Positions 25,886-34,564 of a DNA stretch of 64,000 nt are shown here, piece by piece. The position numbers and the translations under genes are program-made. Source of the stretch: an uncultured Eubacteriales bacterium (lineage in GTDB: Bacteria > Bacillota > Clostridia > Christensenellales > CAG-917); contig URAF01000013.1 of assembly GCA_900545885.1 (NCBI GenBank), positions 4,875-68,874 on the forward strand, in the 5' to 3' direction. Each line of letters opens with the position of its first letter. Positions within the stretch are counted from its first letter, which is position 1. Below the pieces are notes generated by a model. The model ran no database searches. It was not told the DNA's origin and saw only the letters and a list, made by a program, of their open reading frames with translations.

Positions 25886-27604
25886 ATGGCTGCAATAATC
25901 ATCTCCGCTATACTTTCTCTGCTCGCCGGTATCGGCGTTTTCCTCATTGCCACCAAAGTTCTGAGCTCCAATCTGGAATCGGTCAGCGGCAACAAACTCA
26001 AAAACCTCTTTTCCAAAACGTCCAAAAGCAAACTCCTCGGAGTCGGAATAGGCACCGTCGCAACGGCTGCAATTCAGAGTTCGGGCGCCGTCAGCGTTAT
26101 GGTAATCGGTTTTGTCAACGCGTCGCTTATGTCCCTCACCCAGGCCGCAACGATAATATTCGGCGCGAACATCGGCACCACAATCACAGGTCAGATTGTC
26201 GCACTCGGCACGCTCGGCGAATCCGTTTCGACCACTGTAATATTTGCGGCGTTTACCTTCATCGGCGCGTGTATGATTATGTTCTCCAAAAAGGACATAG
26301 TCAAAAAGGTAGGCGGCATACTCCTCGGTTTCGGACTCATTTTCGTGGCGCTCGACATAATGAGCTCTTCGATGTCTATATTCACCGAAGAAGAAAGTCT
26401 CGGCGTTCAGGCTTTCCTCGCCACAATCAAAAATCCCATACTTCTCGTAATAATAGGTGCGGTTCTCACCGCCGTAATTCAAAGTTCGTCCGTTATGACG
26501 GGTATTGCCATCACAATGGTTTTCTCGGGGCTTATCTCTCTCGACCAGGGCATCTACCTCACAATGGGCAGCAATATCGGCTCTTGCGTGGTCGCGGTAA
26601 TCGCGGGTATAGGAAGTTCCACCAACGCAAAACGCACCGCGCTCATTCACCTGATTTTCAACATTTCCGGCGTTATCCTCTTTATGCTCGTCGGGCTCAT
26701 TATGCGCGAAGCGTCGCACGGCGCAGTGACTTTCGGCGTACTGTTCGAAAAGATGTTCCCGCAGGTTCCGTCCACGCAACTGGCTATGTTCCATACGTTC
26801 TTCAACGTCATAACGGTTGCGATAATTCTTCCTTTCACCAACCTGCTCGTCAAACTCGTATCGAAGATATTGCCCGAAAGAAAACGCAAACCCGACCCCA
26901 ACGCTCCGCATCTCGTTTATCTCGAAGAACACTTCCTGTCCACTCCCCCTATCGCGGTGGCACAGCTTCGCAAAGAAGTGCTCAACATGGCGGAAATCGC
27001 GCTTTACAACTTCGACAGCGCGGTTAATATGCTCTGCACGCTCGATTTCGCAGACAAGGATACCTTCGTCAAAAACGAAGAACAGCTCAACTTCCTCAAC
27101 CGCGAAATCGTCCGTTTCAACGTCAAACTCTCCAAAACCGACATCAGCGCCGTCGACAACGTGTTCCTGTCCACGGTGTACCATTCGGTGAGCGACCTCG
27201 AAAGAATAGGCGACTACTCCGAAAACATAGTCGAATACGCCCAGAAACTGCAAATGTCGGGGCAAACTTTCTCCGAAGAAGCAGTCGACGAAATCCGCGA
27301 AATGAAATCGCGCATAGATTCCCTTGCGGAAAACGTAATGGCGGAATATAATGACAACGACCTGTCCCTGCTCGGGGCTATATACAAACAGGAAGACGGA
27401 ATAGACGACTACTCCGAAGTTATGACGTCCAACCATGTCAACCGACTGGACGAAGGACTTTGCACTCCCGACAGCGGACTGCTCTTCTCGTCGTTCGTAT
27501 CCGACAGCGAAAGAATAGCCGACCACTTCGTCAATGTTGCCAAATCCGTACGCAGCTTCTCGAAGAAGTCAAAAGAAAACGAAAAAAGCCTTTTGGAGGC
27601 ATAA
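25886..27604 (+). CDS. Na/Pi cotransporter family protein with PhoU-like domain
   Basis: 572 residues. Two inverted membrane repeats of the NptA/PF02690 type each carry the QSS motif (AAIQSSGAVSVM and AVIQSSSVMTG) and GANIGTT/GSNIGSC loops; a cytoplasmic PhoU-like helical domain occupies about 355-550. It imports phosphate with sodium; the PhoU-like part probably gives feedback control. The ATG at 25886 follows an in-frame TGA closely and lacks an SD. rdgB starts directly after the stop with GGAGG inside this gene, so the two are cotranscribed. Confidence 0.92.
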   Translation: MAAIIISAILSLLAGIGVFLIATKVLSSNLESVSGNKLKNLFSKTSKSKLLGVGIGTVATAAIQSSGAVSVMVIGFVNASLMSLTQAATIIFGANIGTTITGQIVALGTLGESVSTTVIFAAFTFIGACMIMFSKKDIVKKVGGILLGFGLIFVALDIMSSSMSIFTEEESLGVQAFLATIKNPILLVIIGAVLTAVIQSSSVMTGIAITMVFSGLISLDQGIYLTMGSNIGSCVVAVIAGIGSSTNAKRTALIHLIFNISGVILFMLVGLIMREASHGAVTFGVLFEKMFPQVPSTQLAMFHTFFNVITVAIILPFTNLLVKLVSKILPERKRKPDPNAPHLVYLEEHFLSTPPIAVAQLRKEVLNMAEIALYNFDSAVNMLCTLDFADKDTFVKNEEQLNFLNREIVRFNVKLSKTDISAVDNVFLSTVYHSVSDLERIGDYSENIVEYAQKLQMSGQTFSEEAVDEIREMKSRIDSLAENVMAEYNDNDLSLLGAIYKQEDGIDDYSEVMTSNHVNRLDEGLCTPDSGLLFSSFVSDSERIADHFVNVAKSVRSFSKKSKENEKSLLEA

Positions 27605-28195
27605 ATGAAAATCGCCATTGCGACCAACAACAAGAACAAAGTCAAAGAAATCCGCGCGGTACTCGGCGGCCACTTCGATGCGATGTATTCCCTCGAAGAC
27701 CTCGGAATAAACGTAGAAATAGAAGAAACGGGCGATACGCTCACGGAAAACGCGCTGATAAAAGCGCGTACCATACGCGACCTCAGCGGACTGGCCGCAC
27801 TTGCGGACGACAGCGGACTTATGGTTGACGCGCTCGACGGCGCACCGGGCGTCTATTCGGCACGCTACGCAGGTGAAGAACACGACGACAAAAAGAACAA
27901 CGCACTCCTGCTCAAAAACCTTGAAGGCAAACCCAGAACGGCGCACTTCTGCTCCGTAATCGCGCTCGTATATCCCGACGGAAAAGAACTTACCGCGGAA
28001 GGACGCGTCGAAGGACACATTCTGGACCATGAACGCGGCAACAACGGTTTCGGTTACGATCCCCTGTTTTTCAGCGACGAACTCGGCAAGACTTTCGCGG
28101 AAGCGTCACAGGAGGAAAAGAACTCCGTAAGCCACAGAGGACGCGCCTTGCGCAATATGTTGCAAATTCTCGAAAACGACAAAACCGACGCTTAA
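27605..28195 (+). CDS. rdgB: Non-canonical purine NTP pyrophosphatase RdgB/HAM1
   Basis: 196 residues. IATNNKNKVKEI at the start binds the triphosphate, ADDSGLMVDALDGAPGVYSARYAG is the family signature with catalytic Asp, and NGFGYDPLF and SHRGRAL complete the site. It hydrolyses dITP, XTP and related nucleotides to keep them out of DNA. GGAGG lies seven bases before the ATG, within the end of the transporter gene. The stop codon lies in the loop of a perfect terminator hairpin. Confidence 0.95.
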   Translation: MKIAIATNNKNKVKEIRAVLGGHFDAMYSLEDLGINVEIEETGDTLTENALIKARTIRDLSGLAALADDSGLMVDALDGAPGVYSARYAGEEHDDKKNNALLLKNLEGKPRTAHFCSVIALVYPDGKELTAEGRVEGHILDHERGNNGFGYDPLFFSDELGKTFAEASQEEKNSVSHRGRALRNMLQILENDKTDA

Positions 28196-28208
28196 TGCGT
28201 CGGTTTTT
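28182..28208 (+). terminator. Terminator overlapping the rdgB stop codon
   Basis: A perfect 10-bp stem (28182-28191 with 28197-28206) and TTAAT loop, followed by T residues to 28208. The rdgB TAA lies in the loop, so termination and the last codons of rdgB share bases. Confidence 0.87.
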
Positions 28209-28224
28209 AACACTTAAACCCGCT

Positions 28225-28692
28225 ATGAAAACAATTTTCGCATTTTCCGACATACACGAACGCACCCTGCCGCCCAACCTCGAAGAAGTCGCAAACGAGA
28301 GCGATTACGTATTCTTTCTGGGCGACGGTGCGGCGCGGCTCGCTTGTCTTTCGGGGCACAAAAACTTTTATGCCGTGCGCGGAAACTGCGACTTTATGCC
28401 CCTTCCCGCCGAACAGGTCGTTGAGGTCGAGGGAGTGCGTATTCTGCTTACCCACGGCGACGCTTACCGCGTAAAAAGCGACTTGCTTTCCCTTTCTTTA
28501 CGCGCCGCCGAACTCGGCTGTTCCCTTGCCGTTTACGGTCACACGCATTTTGCCGAAAGAACGGAATACAACGGCGTAACGCTTATAAACCCCGGCGCAC
28601 TCTCACACCCGATGTCCCAGACTCCGACCTATGCCTATATCGTCATCGAAAAAGGCAAAATTCTCTCGTCATTCGTTCCCGTGTTTTTCTGA
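28225..28692 (+). CDS. YfcE/MJ0936-type metallophosphoesterase
   Basis: 155 residues. Metal-binding motifs appear in order: FSDIHE, LGDGAA, RGNCD, LTHGDAY and YGHTHFAE. The small calcineurin-like family hydrolyses phosphodiesters in vitro; the physiological substrate is unknown. The ATG at 28225 fits the family start; an in-frame ATG at 28195 overlaps the rdgB stop and would add ten residues. Neither has an SD, and a terminator lies upstream, so expression may rely on read-through or an unseen promoter. Confidence 0.88.
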   Translation: MKTIFAFSDIHERTLPPNLEEVANESDYVFFLGDGAARLACLSGHKNFYAVRGNCDFMPLPAEQVVEVEGVRILLTHGDAYRVKSDLLSLSLRAAELGCSLAVYGHTHFAERTEYNGVTLINPGALSHPMSQTPTYAYIVIEKGKILSSFVPVFF

Positions 28693-29120
28693 AACCGCCG
28701 AAATTCGCCGCAACACCTACTATGCAATCTTTGAAATTGCTTTAAGAAAATTCAACGGATGCATTTTTTTGTTTTCACCTTTTAATTGAAACGCCGATAC
28801 GCGACAATAAATGAAAAGGAGAAGTACGTTGCGGATTGTACGGTAATGCGCTGTAAAACTGACTTTTGGATTTGCGTAGTCTTTCAAATAAAAAAAGCGC
28901 ATTCAACCCGACCGTTCTTCTCCAAATTTGATTTTCAATCATTTGAAATATATGCGGTACGCATTGTACACGTCTGACGGCCACCCTGCCCCGAATACTT
29001 AACCGCGACCGACGCAAATTCCCGACAAACGCGATTTCATAATATTCTTACATTTGTGAGATGTCAAGCATAAATCATACATTTGTGAGAAAAATATAGT
29101 ATCAATATGCCAAGGAATGT
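28693..29120. other. Gene-free region upstream of the XRE regulator
   Basis: 428 A+T-rich bases without a gene I can support. An AAAGGAG at about 28813 leads only into a very short open frame. The last 70 bases contain a 13-bp direct repeat described separately. Confidence 0.55.
29049..29090 (+). repeat. 13-bp direct repeat upstream of the XRE gene
   Basis: TACATTTGTGAGA occurs exactly at 29049-29061 and 29078-29090, a period of 29 bases, ending 30 bases before the XRE start. It may be an operator for this regulator, which is inference. Confidence 0.65.
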
Positions 29121-29351
29121 GTGCGTCTTATGAAAAATACGGAAGCGTTGCCGATATTCTCGCAAAGGTTGAAAGAGTTGCGCATGGAAAGGTCTCTGGG
29201 TCAGGTTGCGCTTGCCGAAAGCATAGGCGTCAGCAAAGCCGTCGTCAGCATGTGGGAAACGGGCAAACGCGAACCGTCCATGACGTCGCTTATCGCTCTT
29301 GCAAACTTTTACGGCGTCAGCATCGACTACATCGTCGGTCTGACCGACTGA
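29121..29351 (+). CDS. Small XRE-family DNA-binding protein
   Basis: 76 residues forming a single Cro/C1-type helix-turn-helix: RLKELRMERSLGQVALAES, IGVSKAVVSMWETGKREPS with the recognition helix, and ALANFYGVSIDYIVGLTD. There is no sensor domain, so it probably acts as a dimeric repressor. GTG at 29121 has AAGGA four bases upstream; ATG at 29130 is the alternative. It has no partner gene downstream; the next gene is convergent. A pair of 13-bp repeats upstream suggests self-regulation. Confidence 0.85.
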   Translation: MRLMKNTEALPIFSQRLKELRMERSLGQVALAESIGVSKAVVSMWETGKREPSMTSLIALANFYGVSIDYIVGLTD

Positions 29352-29406
29352 ACCGAAATAATAGTTTTCCATTTTTGATTTTAAATTCTACTCGCAACAG
29401 TTTATG

Positions 29407-29437
29407 AAAAAAGGGGCGCCAATCGGCGCCCCTTTTT
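29407..29437. terminator. Bidirectional terminator between XRE and hydrolase genes
   Basis: GGGGCGCC (29413-29420) and GGCGCCCC (29425-29432) form a perfect stem, with six A residues on the left and T residues on the right, giving a U-tract on either strand. Confidence 0.9.
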
Positions 29438-29464
29438 CCGATAAGGATGAATTAGAATTGATTA

Positions 29465-31465
29465 TCAGCCCATTACGTATGCGAACGAAGATGCGGTGTT
29501 CGCACAGGTGATAATCGTGAACAGCATTGTGTTGATGAATGCGCCGAGCCACATATTGCCCGTCTTCGCAGTCATTCTTCTGGAAATGACGGTTGCAATC
29601 GCAAGAATGGGTATCATAGGAATGAGTACGATATAGCCGAGTGCCATTTCGGGTTGCCACAGTACGCCCGTCGAATTGAATTCGCCGTACTGAATTGCGA
29701 CAACGAGGAGAACGCCGAACACGTTGAAGAATATGTTGATGAGAATGCTTGCCCATTCGGGAAGGTTCTTTGCACGGTAGTTTTCGTTGAAAAGCGCGCT
29801 GACCGTGAAGAAGATTCCGAAGAATACTGCGTATCTTACCATTGTGGGAAGCATTACGCCGACGTCAAACACCTTGACCGCCAGTGTCCAGATGCGGAAG
29901 TCCACAGTCCAGCAAGACCAGTTGACAAACGCAATGAGGAACATTATAAATACGGTTACCATTGCAAGCAGGAAAGTTTTTGCCAAACCTTTGAGTCCCG
30001 TGGGAATTCTTCCCGCCGCAAAAGGATTTTCGTCGTAAAGTGCGCCTTGTTCGCCGTATTTAACGCGGTTTGCAATGCGGTTGAACACCCAGAAGAACAG
30101 GATTACCGCAAGCGAGAACAGCGCTACCACAACCGCCCACATGGCAACCCAGTTGGTCGTATCCTGAGGATAAAGTTGTGTGTTGGGGAACCATTTGTCG
30201 CCGTATTCCGTGCAGATATCTTTGATAACAAATCCGCTGAACAGCATTATGCCGATTGCACCGAGCCAGTAAGTGAGGTTCTTGCGAACGCCTTTCAGAG
30301 GCTTGGGCTCGACGGGAGCGTTTCCGACCCAGACGAGTTCGCCGTTTTCCGCGACTTCCTGTTTGCCGACCGCAAGAGAACGGAAGAACGGAGTCGTGAG
30401 CAACAGACTGACAAGCGGGAACAGCAAGGCGAAGAATGCAATCAGTCCGATGAAGGAGAACATTTCCTTGACCCACCAGGTCTGGCTGGTTTCCGCAAGG
30501 TATTCATAGCCGCTGGGAGTTCCGAAAGAGGTATAGAAGAAGTTTACAACGGCTTCCGCACCGTCAACCGAGCAATGGTTTTGCGGGTGTACACCGGGGA
30601 TTTCGTAGATGACTCTGAACGCACCGTCGGCTGCCTGACCGCCTGCGGGTTCGACAATCTGACCGCCAACGTAAATCGCACCGTTCTGCACCGCACCTTC
30701 GGTGCCACCGATACCCACGAACTTCTTGGCTTGTTCGGTTCCCAGCCATTCTCTGGAAATCGTGCCACCGTTTTCATTCGTCGTAAAGAAGAATTCATCG
30801 TCGTGCGCTTTGAGGAAACCGACGTCAACGTTTGCGCCGGCGCCCATAAAGCTGCTCCACGCCTGCATAAGACCTGCGGCAACAAGGTTGTAACCGCTGG
30901 TATAATCCTGCAACAGAGTCGCGGCTGTCGTCATGCCGCCCATGGAGTGACCGGAAATACCGATTTTCGTTTTGTCGACATAATCGAGATTGTAGAGGTA
31001 TTTGACGGAATCGTACATACCGCTCGTCGCCATCATTGCATTGGTATCACCCGTATTCTCGTAGTTGCCGTGGCCTTCGCGGTCAACGGTTATTACGACA
31101 AAACCGCGACGTGCAAGCTCGATTGCATTCTGAAGCTGCATTTCGCGGTTGTTGAGGTATCCGTGAGTAAGCACAATCGCGGGAAGAGGGTTCTTCGCGC
31201 TTGCCTTTTCGGGCTTGAAAAGTATACCGCTGACGACTTTGCCGTCAATAACAACTTCTTCTTCGCCGTCGGGGGTGGTGATGACTTTGGTTCCCGTGTT
31301 TTCCGCGTCGCGCAAATCGGTGACTTCAACCGACCAGCCGTCCGTCTGAACGGCGGACGCCGCAAAACTTGACAGGAAAATCACAACAAGACAGACAATA
31401 AGAAATATCACCGCGACTTTGTTTTTTGCGATGTATTCCGTAAAACCTTTTTTGATGTAATCCAT
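29465..31465 (-). CDS. Alpha/beta hydrolase fused to a polytopic membrane domain
   Basis: 665 residues. A signal-anchor TM (17-38) is followed by an extracytoplasmic alpha/beta hydrolase: oxyanion HG (101-102), nucleophile elbow GHSMGG (S174), and a likely catalytic His in VHPQNHCS near 305. From about 335 to the end there are roughly eight to nine TM segments. The enzyme domain should face outside and resembles dipeptidyl-peptidase or acyl-hydrolase relatives; substrate unknown. The ATG at 31465 has GGGAG upstream. It is transcribed divergently from a PocR-AraC regulator, its probable controller. Confidence 0.82.
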   Translation of the reverse strand: MDYIKKGFTEYIAKNKVAVIFLIVCLVVIFLSSFAASAVQTDGWSVEVTDLRDAENTGTKVITTPDGEEEVVIDGKVVSGILFKPEKASAKNPLPAIVLTHGYLNNREMQLQNAIELARRGFVVITVDREGHGNYENTGDTNAMMATSGMYDSVKYLYNLDYVDKTKIGISGHSMGGMTTAATLLQDYTSGYNLVAAGLMQAWSSFMGAGANVDVGFLKAHDDEFFFTTNENGGTISREWLGTEQAKKFVGIGGTEGAVQNGAIYVGGQIVEPAGGQAADGAFRVIYEIPGVHPQNHCSVDGAEAVVNFFYTSFGTPSGYEYLAETSQTWWVKEMFSFIGLIAFFALLFPLVSLLLTTPFFRSLAVGKQEVAENGELVWVGNAPVEPKPLKGVRKNLTYWLGAIGIMLFSGFVIKDICTEYGDKWFPNTQLYPQDTTNWVAMWAVVVALFSLAVILFFWVFNRIANRVKYGEQGALYDENPFAAGRIPTGLKGLAKTFLLAMVTVFIMFLIAFVNWSCWTVDFRIWTLAVKVFDVGVMLPTMVRYAVFFGIFFTVSALFNENYRAKNLPEWASILINIFFNVFGVLLVVAIQYGEFNSTGVLWQPEMALGYIVLIPMIPILAIATVISRRMTAKTGNMWLGAFINTMLFTIITCANTASSFAYVMG

Positions 31466-31583
31466 AGCTGATTTTCTCCCTGATTTAATTATCAAACGGC
31501 TTACTCAAAACCTCCTTTTCGTGCCGTTCGTCCCCGTTTTGGCCGTGTATTTTGCAACCCGACCGACTGTATGCCCTGCGTTT

Positions 31584-31612
31584 ATCATAGCCGAACCGTC
31601 AAACATATTCAA
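31584..31612 (-). promoter_or_regulatory. Promoter of the hydrolase gene
   Basis: TTGAAT (31607-31612), a 17-base spacer and TATGAT (31584-31589) on the minus strand. Its -35 directly abuts the -35 of the divergent regulator promoter. Confidence 0.8.
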
Positions 31613-31641
31613 TTGACAAAACCGACACAAAATAGTATTAT
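31613..31641 (+). promoter_or_regulatory. Promoter of the PocR-AraC regulator
   Basis: TTGACA (31613-31618), a 17-base spacer and TATTAT (31636-31641). An inverted repeat overlaps the -10, implying autoregulation. Confidence 0.83.
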
Positions 31642-31659
31642 TATGTTGCACTATTTTGT
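31627..31659. promoter_or_regulatory. Palindromic operator candidate
   Basis: ACAAAATAGT (31627-31636) and ACTATTTTGT (31650-31659) are exact 10-bp inverted arms with 13 bases between. The left arm runs into the -10 of the regulator promoter. Confidence 0.75.
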
Positions 31660-31710
31660 CATGGCGCGAATTTTAGCAATACAAATCAAGAAATATGTGG
31701 ATTAATTCTT

Positions 31711-32610
31711 ATGTCGGTACACAAAATCGAAGACCTCATTTCGCTTGACAAATTCAAGCTGACGCTGGACTCCGTAGCCAAAGCAACAGGCATGAATTTG
31801 TGTGTTCTTGACGTTCTAGGCAACGTCGTTATTTTCCCGTGCAATGACGCCATTTTCTGCAAATGCGCGCGCCAGAATCCCGAACTGCGTCAAAGATGTC
31901 TTGCTGCCGCAAGTCATGCCGCATTCGAGTCGGCAAGAAACAAAAAAACGCATTTCTACAAATGCTTTTTCGGTCTTATGGACTTTGCCGTTCCGCTTTT
32001 CTACAAAGGAGAATATCTGGGCGCAATTTGTGGAGGGTCTACACGCGCCGACGTTCCCACGGATACTCTTGACTATCTTTACAGCGAGCTTTCCTTGGAT
32101 GACTACCCCGAACTAAAAAAAATCTACGATAATATGCCGTGCATAGAAGCGGAACGTTACGTCGAAATGGCACACCTTATCGAAAAACTGGCGGATTATA
32201 TCAATCAGTTCGGCATACTTATGGAACTTGAAGAACACTCTTCCGAGAAAGGAACCAACCTAAACAAACTACAACCCGCCCTCAAATATATCGACAAGCA
32301 TTACAAAGACGAAATATCCGTCAACGAGCTTGCGTCGCTCTGCTATGTCAGCACAACGTATTTTTCGCGACTGTTCAGCCGAACGGTAGGCACTCCTCTT
32401 TCGACCTACATACTCAATCTACGCATTAAAAAGGCAAAAGAACTGCTCCAAAATCAAGGTATAAAAATCCAATCCGTCGCGGCAGAAGTAGGCTACGAAG
32501 ACCCGTCCTATTTTATAAGAAAATTCAAACAAGTTACAGGTCTGACCCCCACGGAATACCAAACAATGATAGCTTCTGACCGCCACACCGAAACTAAATT
32601 AAAATTGTAA
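31711..32610 (+). CDS. AraC-family regulator with PocR sensory domain
   Basis: 299 residues. A PocR-type ligand domain covers about 8-165 (VAKATGMNLCVLD, a Cys-rich CNDAIFCKCARQNPELRQRC segment, FGLMDFAVPLF and GAICGG). A two-helix-turn-helix AraC domain follows (INELASLCYVSTTYFSRLFS is its first half in essence, with VAAEVGYEDPSYFIRKFKQ as the second). PocR domains are known to sense small metabolites such as diols. The gene is divergent from the membrane hydrolase and overlaps a palindromic operator. No clear SD precedes the ATG at 31711. Confidence 0.88.
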   Translation: MSVHKIEDLISLDKFKLTLDSVAKATGMNLCVLDVLGNVVIFPCNDAIFCKCARQNPELRQRCLAAASHAAFESARNKKTHFYKCFFGLMDFAVPLFYKGEYLGAICGGSTRADVPTDTLDYLYSELSLDDYPELKKIYDNMPCIEAERYVEMAHLIEKLADYINQFGILMELEEHSSEKGTNLNKLQPALKYIDKHYKDEISVNELASLCYVSTTYFSRLFSRTVGTPLSTYILNLRIKKAKELLQNQGIKIQSVAAEVGYEDPSYFIRKFKQVTGLTPTEYQTMIASDRHTETKLKL

Positions 32611-32716
32611 CAAATTCAAGTATTACTAAATGATTAGCTAATTTAAGCCTATCGAATACAATTCATCAGAAATTGAATTAAACCAAAGGCATGCAAAACA
32701 ATTAACCAAACATGTG

Positions 32717-32886
32717 TTATTTTATTAATTTAAAATTATAATTTTGTTCATAGTAACTATTGACGTAATTTATTAACCATTGTGTCTTTATTTTTATACT
32801 TTCGCTCCCCATACGTTCAGCTTCAAATATTTGACTAATAACGTGTCCTTTTAAATTGTTTCTAAACACGGACTCGTATTTTTGTA
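32717..32886 (-). pseudogene. C-terminal fragment of the interrupted cyclase-like gene
   Basis: These bases encode the last 56 residues (from LQKYESVFRNN to NFKLIK and a stop) of the gene whose first 180 codons lie at 36117..36657. The two parts were separated by the IS1595-family element. Deleting the element and one copy of the 8-bp duplication restores one frame of 237 codons (711 bases). The junction reads LKF then LQKY. An artificial ATG inside the element's left repeat now opens a 62-codon frame here, probably meaningless. Confidence 0.85.
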
Positions 32887-32894
32887 AAAATTTT
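32887..32894. repeat. Target-site duplication, left copy
   Basis: AAAATTTT, identical to 36117..36124 and directly abutting the left end of the IS1595-family element. Confidence 0.85.
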
Positions 32895-32982
32895 TGCTCT
32901 GTCACAACAAATGGTTGATTTTTGACGAGAAATAGCGTATAATAATAGTAAGAAACAGTACCACCGAAGGAGGTAATTGGAT

Positions 32983-34020
32983 ATGCCTACTATCAAAGAC
33001 GCATTAGATATTATCGGTAAGTTGACTGTCGCAGAGCAGGAAAGCCTTAAAACAATGCTTTTAAGTCCTGCCTTTGTAAAGTCTTTGAATATTGAAGATT
33101 TCGTAGCAAAGGAACGCTTTGCAAATGGTCGTGTATGCCCTCTTTGTGGCTGTATCCATGTGGTTCGCAATGGTCATCGTAAAGATGGCACACAGCGATA
33201 TGTATGTAAGGATTGTGGCAAGTCCTTCGTGATTGCTACGAACTCCATTGTGTCTGGTACAAGAAAAGACTTGTCCGTGTGGGAGCAGTACATTGATTGT
33301 ATGATGAATGGCTTATCCATTCGTAAGACTGCTGTTGCTTGTGGGATTCACAGAAACACCGCATTCCTTTGGAGACACAAGATTTTGGATGCACTTCAGA
33401 ATATGGCAGACGATGTTACCCTTGACGGCATTATTGAGGCTGACGAAACTTTTTTCGCCATCTCGTACAAGGGCAATCATAGCAAGAGTAAGACATTTGC
33501 TATGCCACGCAAGGCTCATAAGCGTGGTCATTCTACACATATCAGAGGCTTGTCCCAAGAAAAGGTATGTGTTCCTTGTGCGGTTAATAGGAATGGCTTG
33601 TCTATCTCCAAGATTACGAATACTGGTAGAGTTTCTACAAGAGATTTACATCATATTTATGATGGTAGGATTAAGACCAATTCCACTCTTGTTACGGACA
33701 AGATGAACTCCTATGTGAGATTTACAAATGCCAATGGCATTGACCTTGTGCAGTTAAAGACTGGCAAAGCCAAGAAAGGCATTTATAATATCCAACATAT
33801 CAATAGCTACCATAGCCAGCTAAAGAGGTTTATGCGTGGCTTTAACGGTGTTTCTACCAAGTATCTGAACAACTATCTTGTGTGGAATAACCTTGTAAAT
33901 TACGCCAAAGAAAGCGACATGGAGAAAAGGAACATCTTCTTAACTTTCGTTTTGGCAACATTGAAAACTGCTAAATGCAGAGATTTATCAAACAGACCAG
34001 CAGTTCCTCTGGTCGCCTAA
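32983..34020 (+). CDS. IS1595-family transposase
   Basis: 345 residues. An N-terminal zinc finger (CPLCGCIHVVRNGHRKDG to CKDCGKSF) precedes an ISXO2-like DDE domain with EADETFF, VTDKMNSY and the SYHSQLKRFMRGF segment near NNYLVWNNL. It catalyses cut-and-paste movement of the element. The ATG at 32983 has GAAGGAGG nine bases upstream; an in-frame TTG six bases earlier is less likely. The gene appears intact. lnu(C) follows after 23 bases in the same direction. Confidence 0.93.
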   Translation: MPTIKDALDIIGKLTVAEQESLKTMLLSPAFVKSLNIEDFVAKERFANGRVCPLCGCIHVVRNGHRKDGTQRYVCKDCGKSFVIATNSIVSGTRKDLSVWEQYIDCMMNGLSIRKTAVACGIHRNTAFLWRHKILDALQNMADDVTLDGIIEADETFFAISYKGNHSKSKTFAMPRKAHKRGHSTHIRGLSQEKVCVPCAVNRNGLSISKITNTGRVSTRDLHHIYDGRIKTNSTLVTDKMNSYVRFTNANGIDLVQLKTGKAKKGIYNIQHINSYHSQLKRFMRGFNGVSTKYLNNYLVWNNLVNYAKESDMEKRNIFLTFVLATLKTAKCRDLSNRPAVPLVA

Positions 34021-34043
34021 TTAGAATTTGTGGAGATGATAAG

Positions 34044-34538
34044 ATGGTCAATATAACAGATGTAAAACAGATTCTTCAATTTGCAATAGATGCGGAGATT
34101 AAAGTCTTTCTTGATGGTGGCTGGGGTGTAGATGCTCTTCTTGGATATCAGTCAAGAGCCCATAATGATATTGACATTTTTGTAGAAAAGAACGATTATC
34201 AGAACTTTATAGAAATAATGAAAGCTAATGGCTTTTATGAGATTAAGATGGAATATACAACATTGAACCATACTGTATGGGAAGATTTGAAAAACAGAAT
34301 TATTGATTTGCATTGTTTTGAATATACGGACGAAGGTGAAATTCTTTATGATGGGGATTGTTTTCCGGTAGAAACTTTTTCGGGTAAAGGAAGAATTGAG
34401 GAAATAGAGGTTTCCTGTATTGAACCATATAGTCAAGTAATGTTCCATCTGGGATACGAGTTTGATGAAAATGATGCACATGATGTGAAGTTATTGTGTG
34501 AGACACTTCATATCGAAATTCCAAATGAGTATAGATAA
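34044..34538 (+). CDS. lnu(C): Lincosamide nucleotidyltransferase Lnu(C)
   Basis: 164 residues. The nucleotidyltransferase core GGWGVDALLGY (25-35) and RAHNDIDIF (38-46) gives the metal-binding acids D42 and D44; the whole chain matches what I recall of Lnu(C), including the NEYR end. It adenylylates lincomycin and clindamycin, causing resistance. GGAG lies eight bases before the ATG. It travels with the IS1595-type transposase immediately upstream, as in MTnSag1. The exact allele cannot be assigned without alignment. Confidence 0.88.
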   Translation: MVNITDVKQILQFAIDAEIKVFLDGGWGVDALLGYQSRAHNDIDIFVEKNDYQNFIEIMKANGFYEIKMEYTTLNHTVWEDLKNRIIDLHCFEYTDEGEILYDGDCFPVETFSGKGRIEEIEVSCIEPYSQVMFHLGYEFDENDAHDVKLLCETLHIEIPNEYR

Positions 34539-34564
34539 CTGCAAATAACAGGAGACCGTTTCAA

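Noticed and set aside
28786..28977. 63-residue plus-strand gene downstream of the phosphodiesterase
   Set aside because: No family resemblance, no well-placed SD for its start, and no partner genes; the AAAGGAG inside it leads to a frame of only a few codons.
29654..31372. 572-codon plus-strand frame opposite the membrane hydrolase
   Set aside because: A shadow of a protein with a clear hydrolase motif and membrane segments on the minus strand.
32717..32905. Independent 62-residue gene
   Set aside because: Its start codon lies in the transposon's left repeat, and its residues continue the cyclase-like gene in frame across the target duplication.
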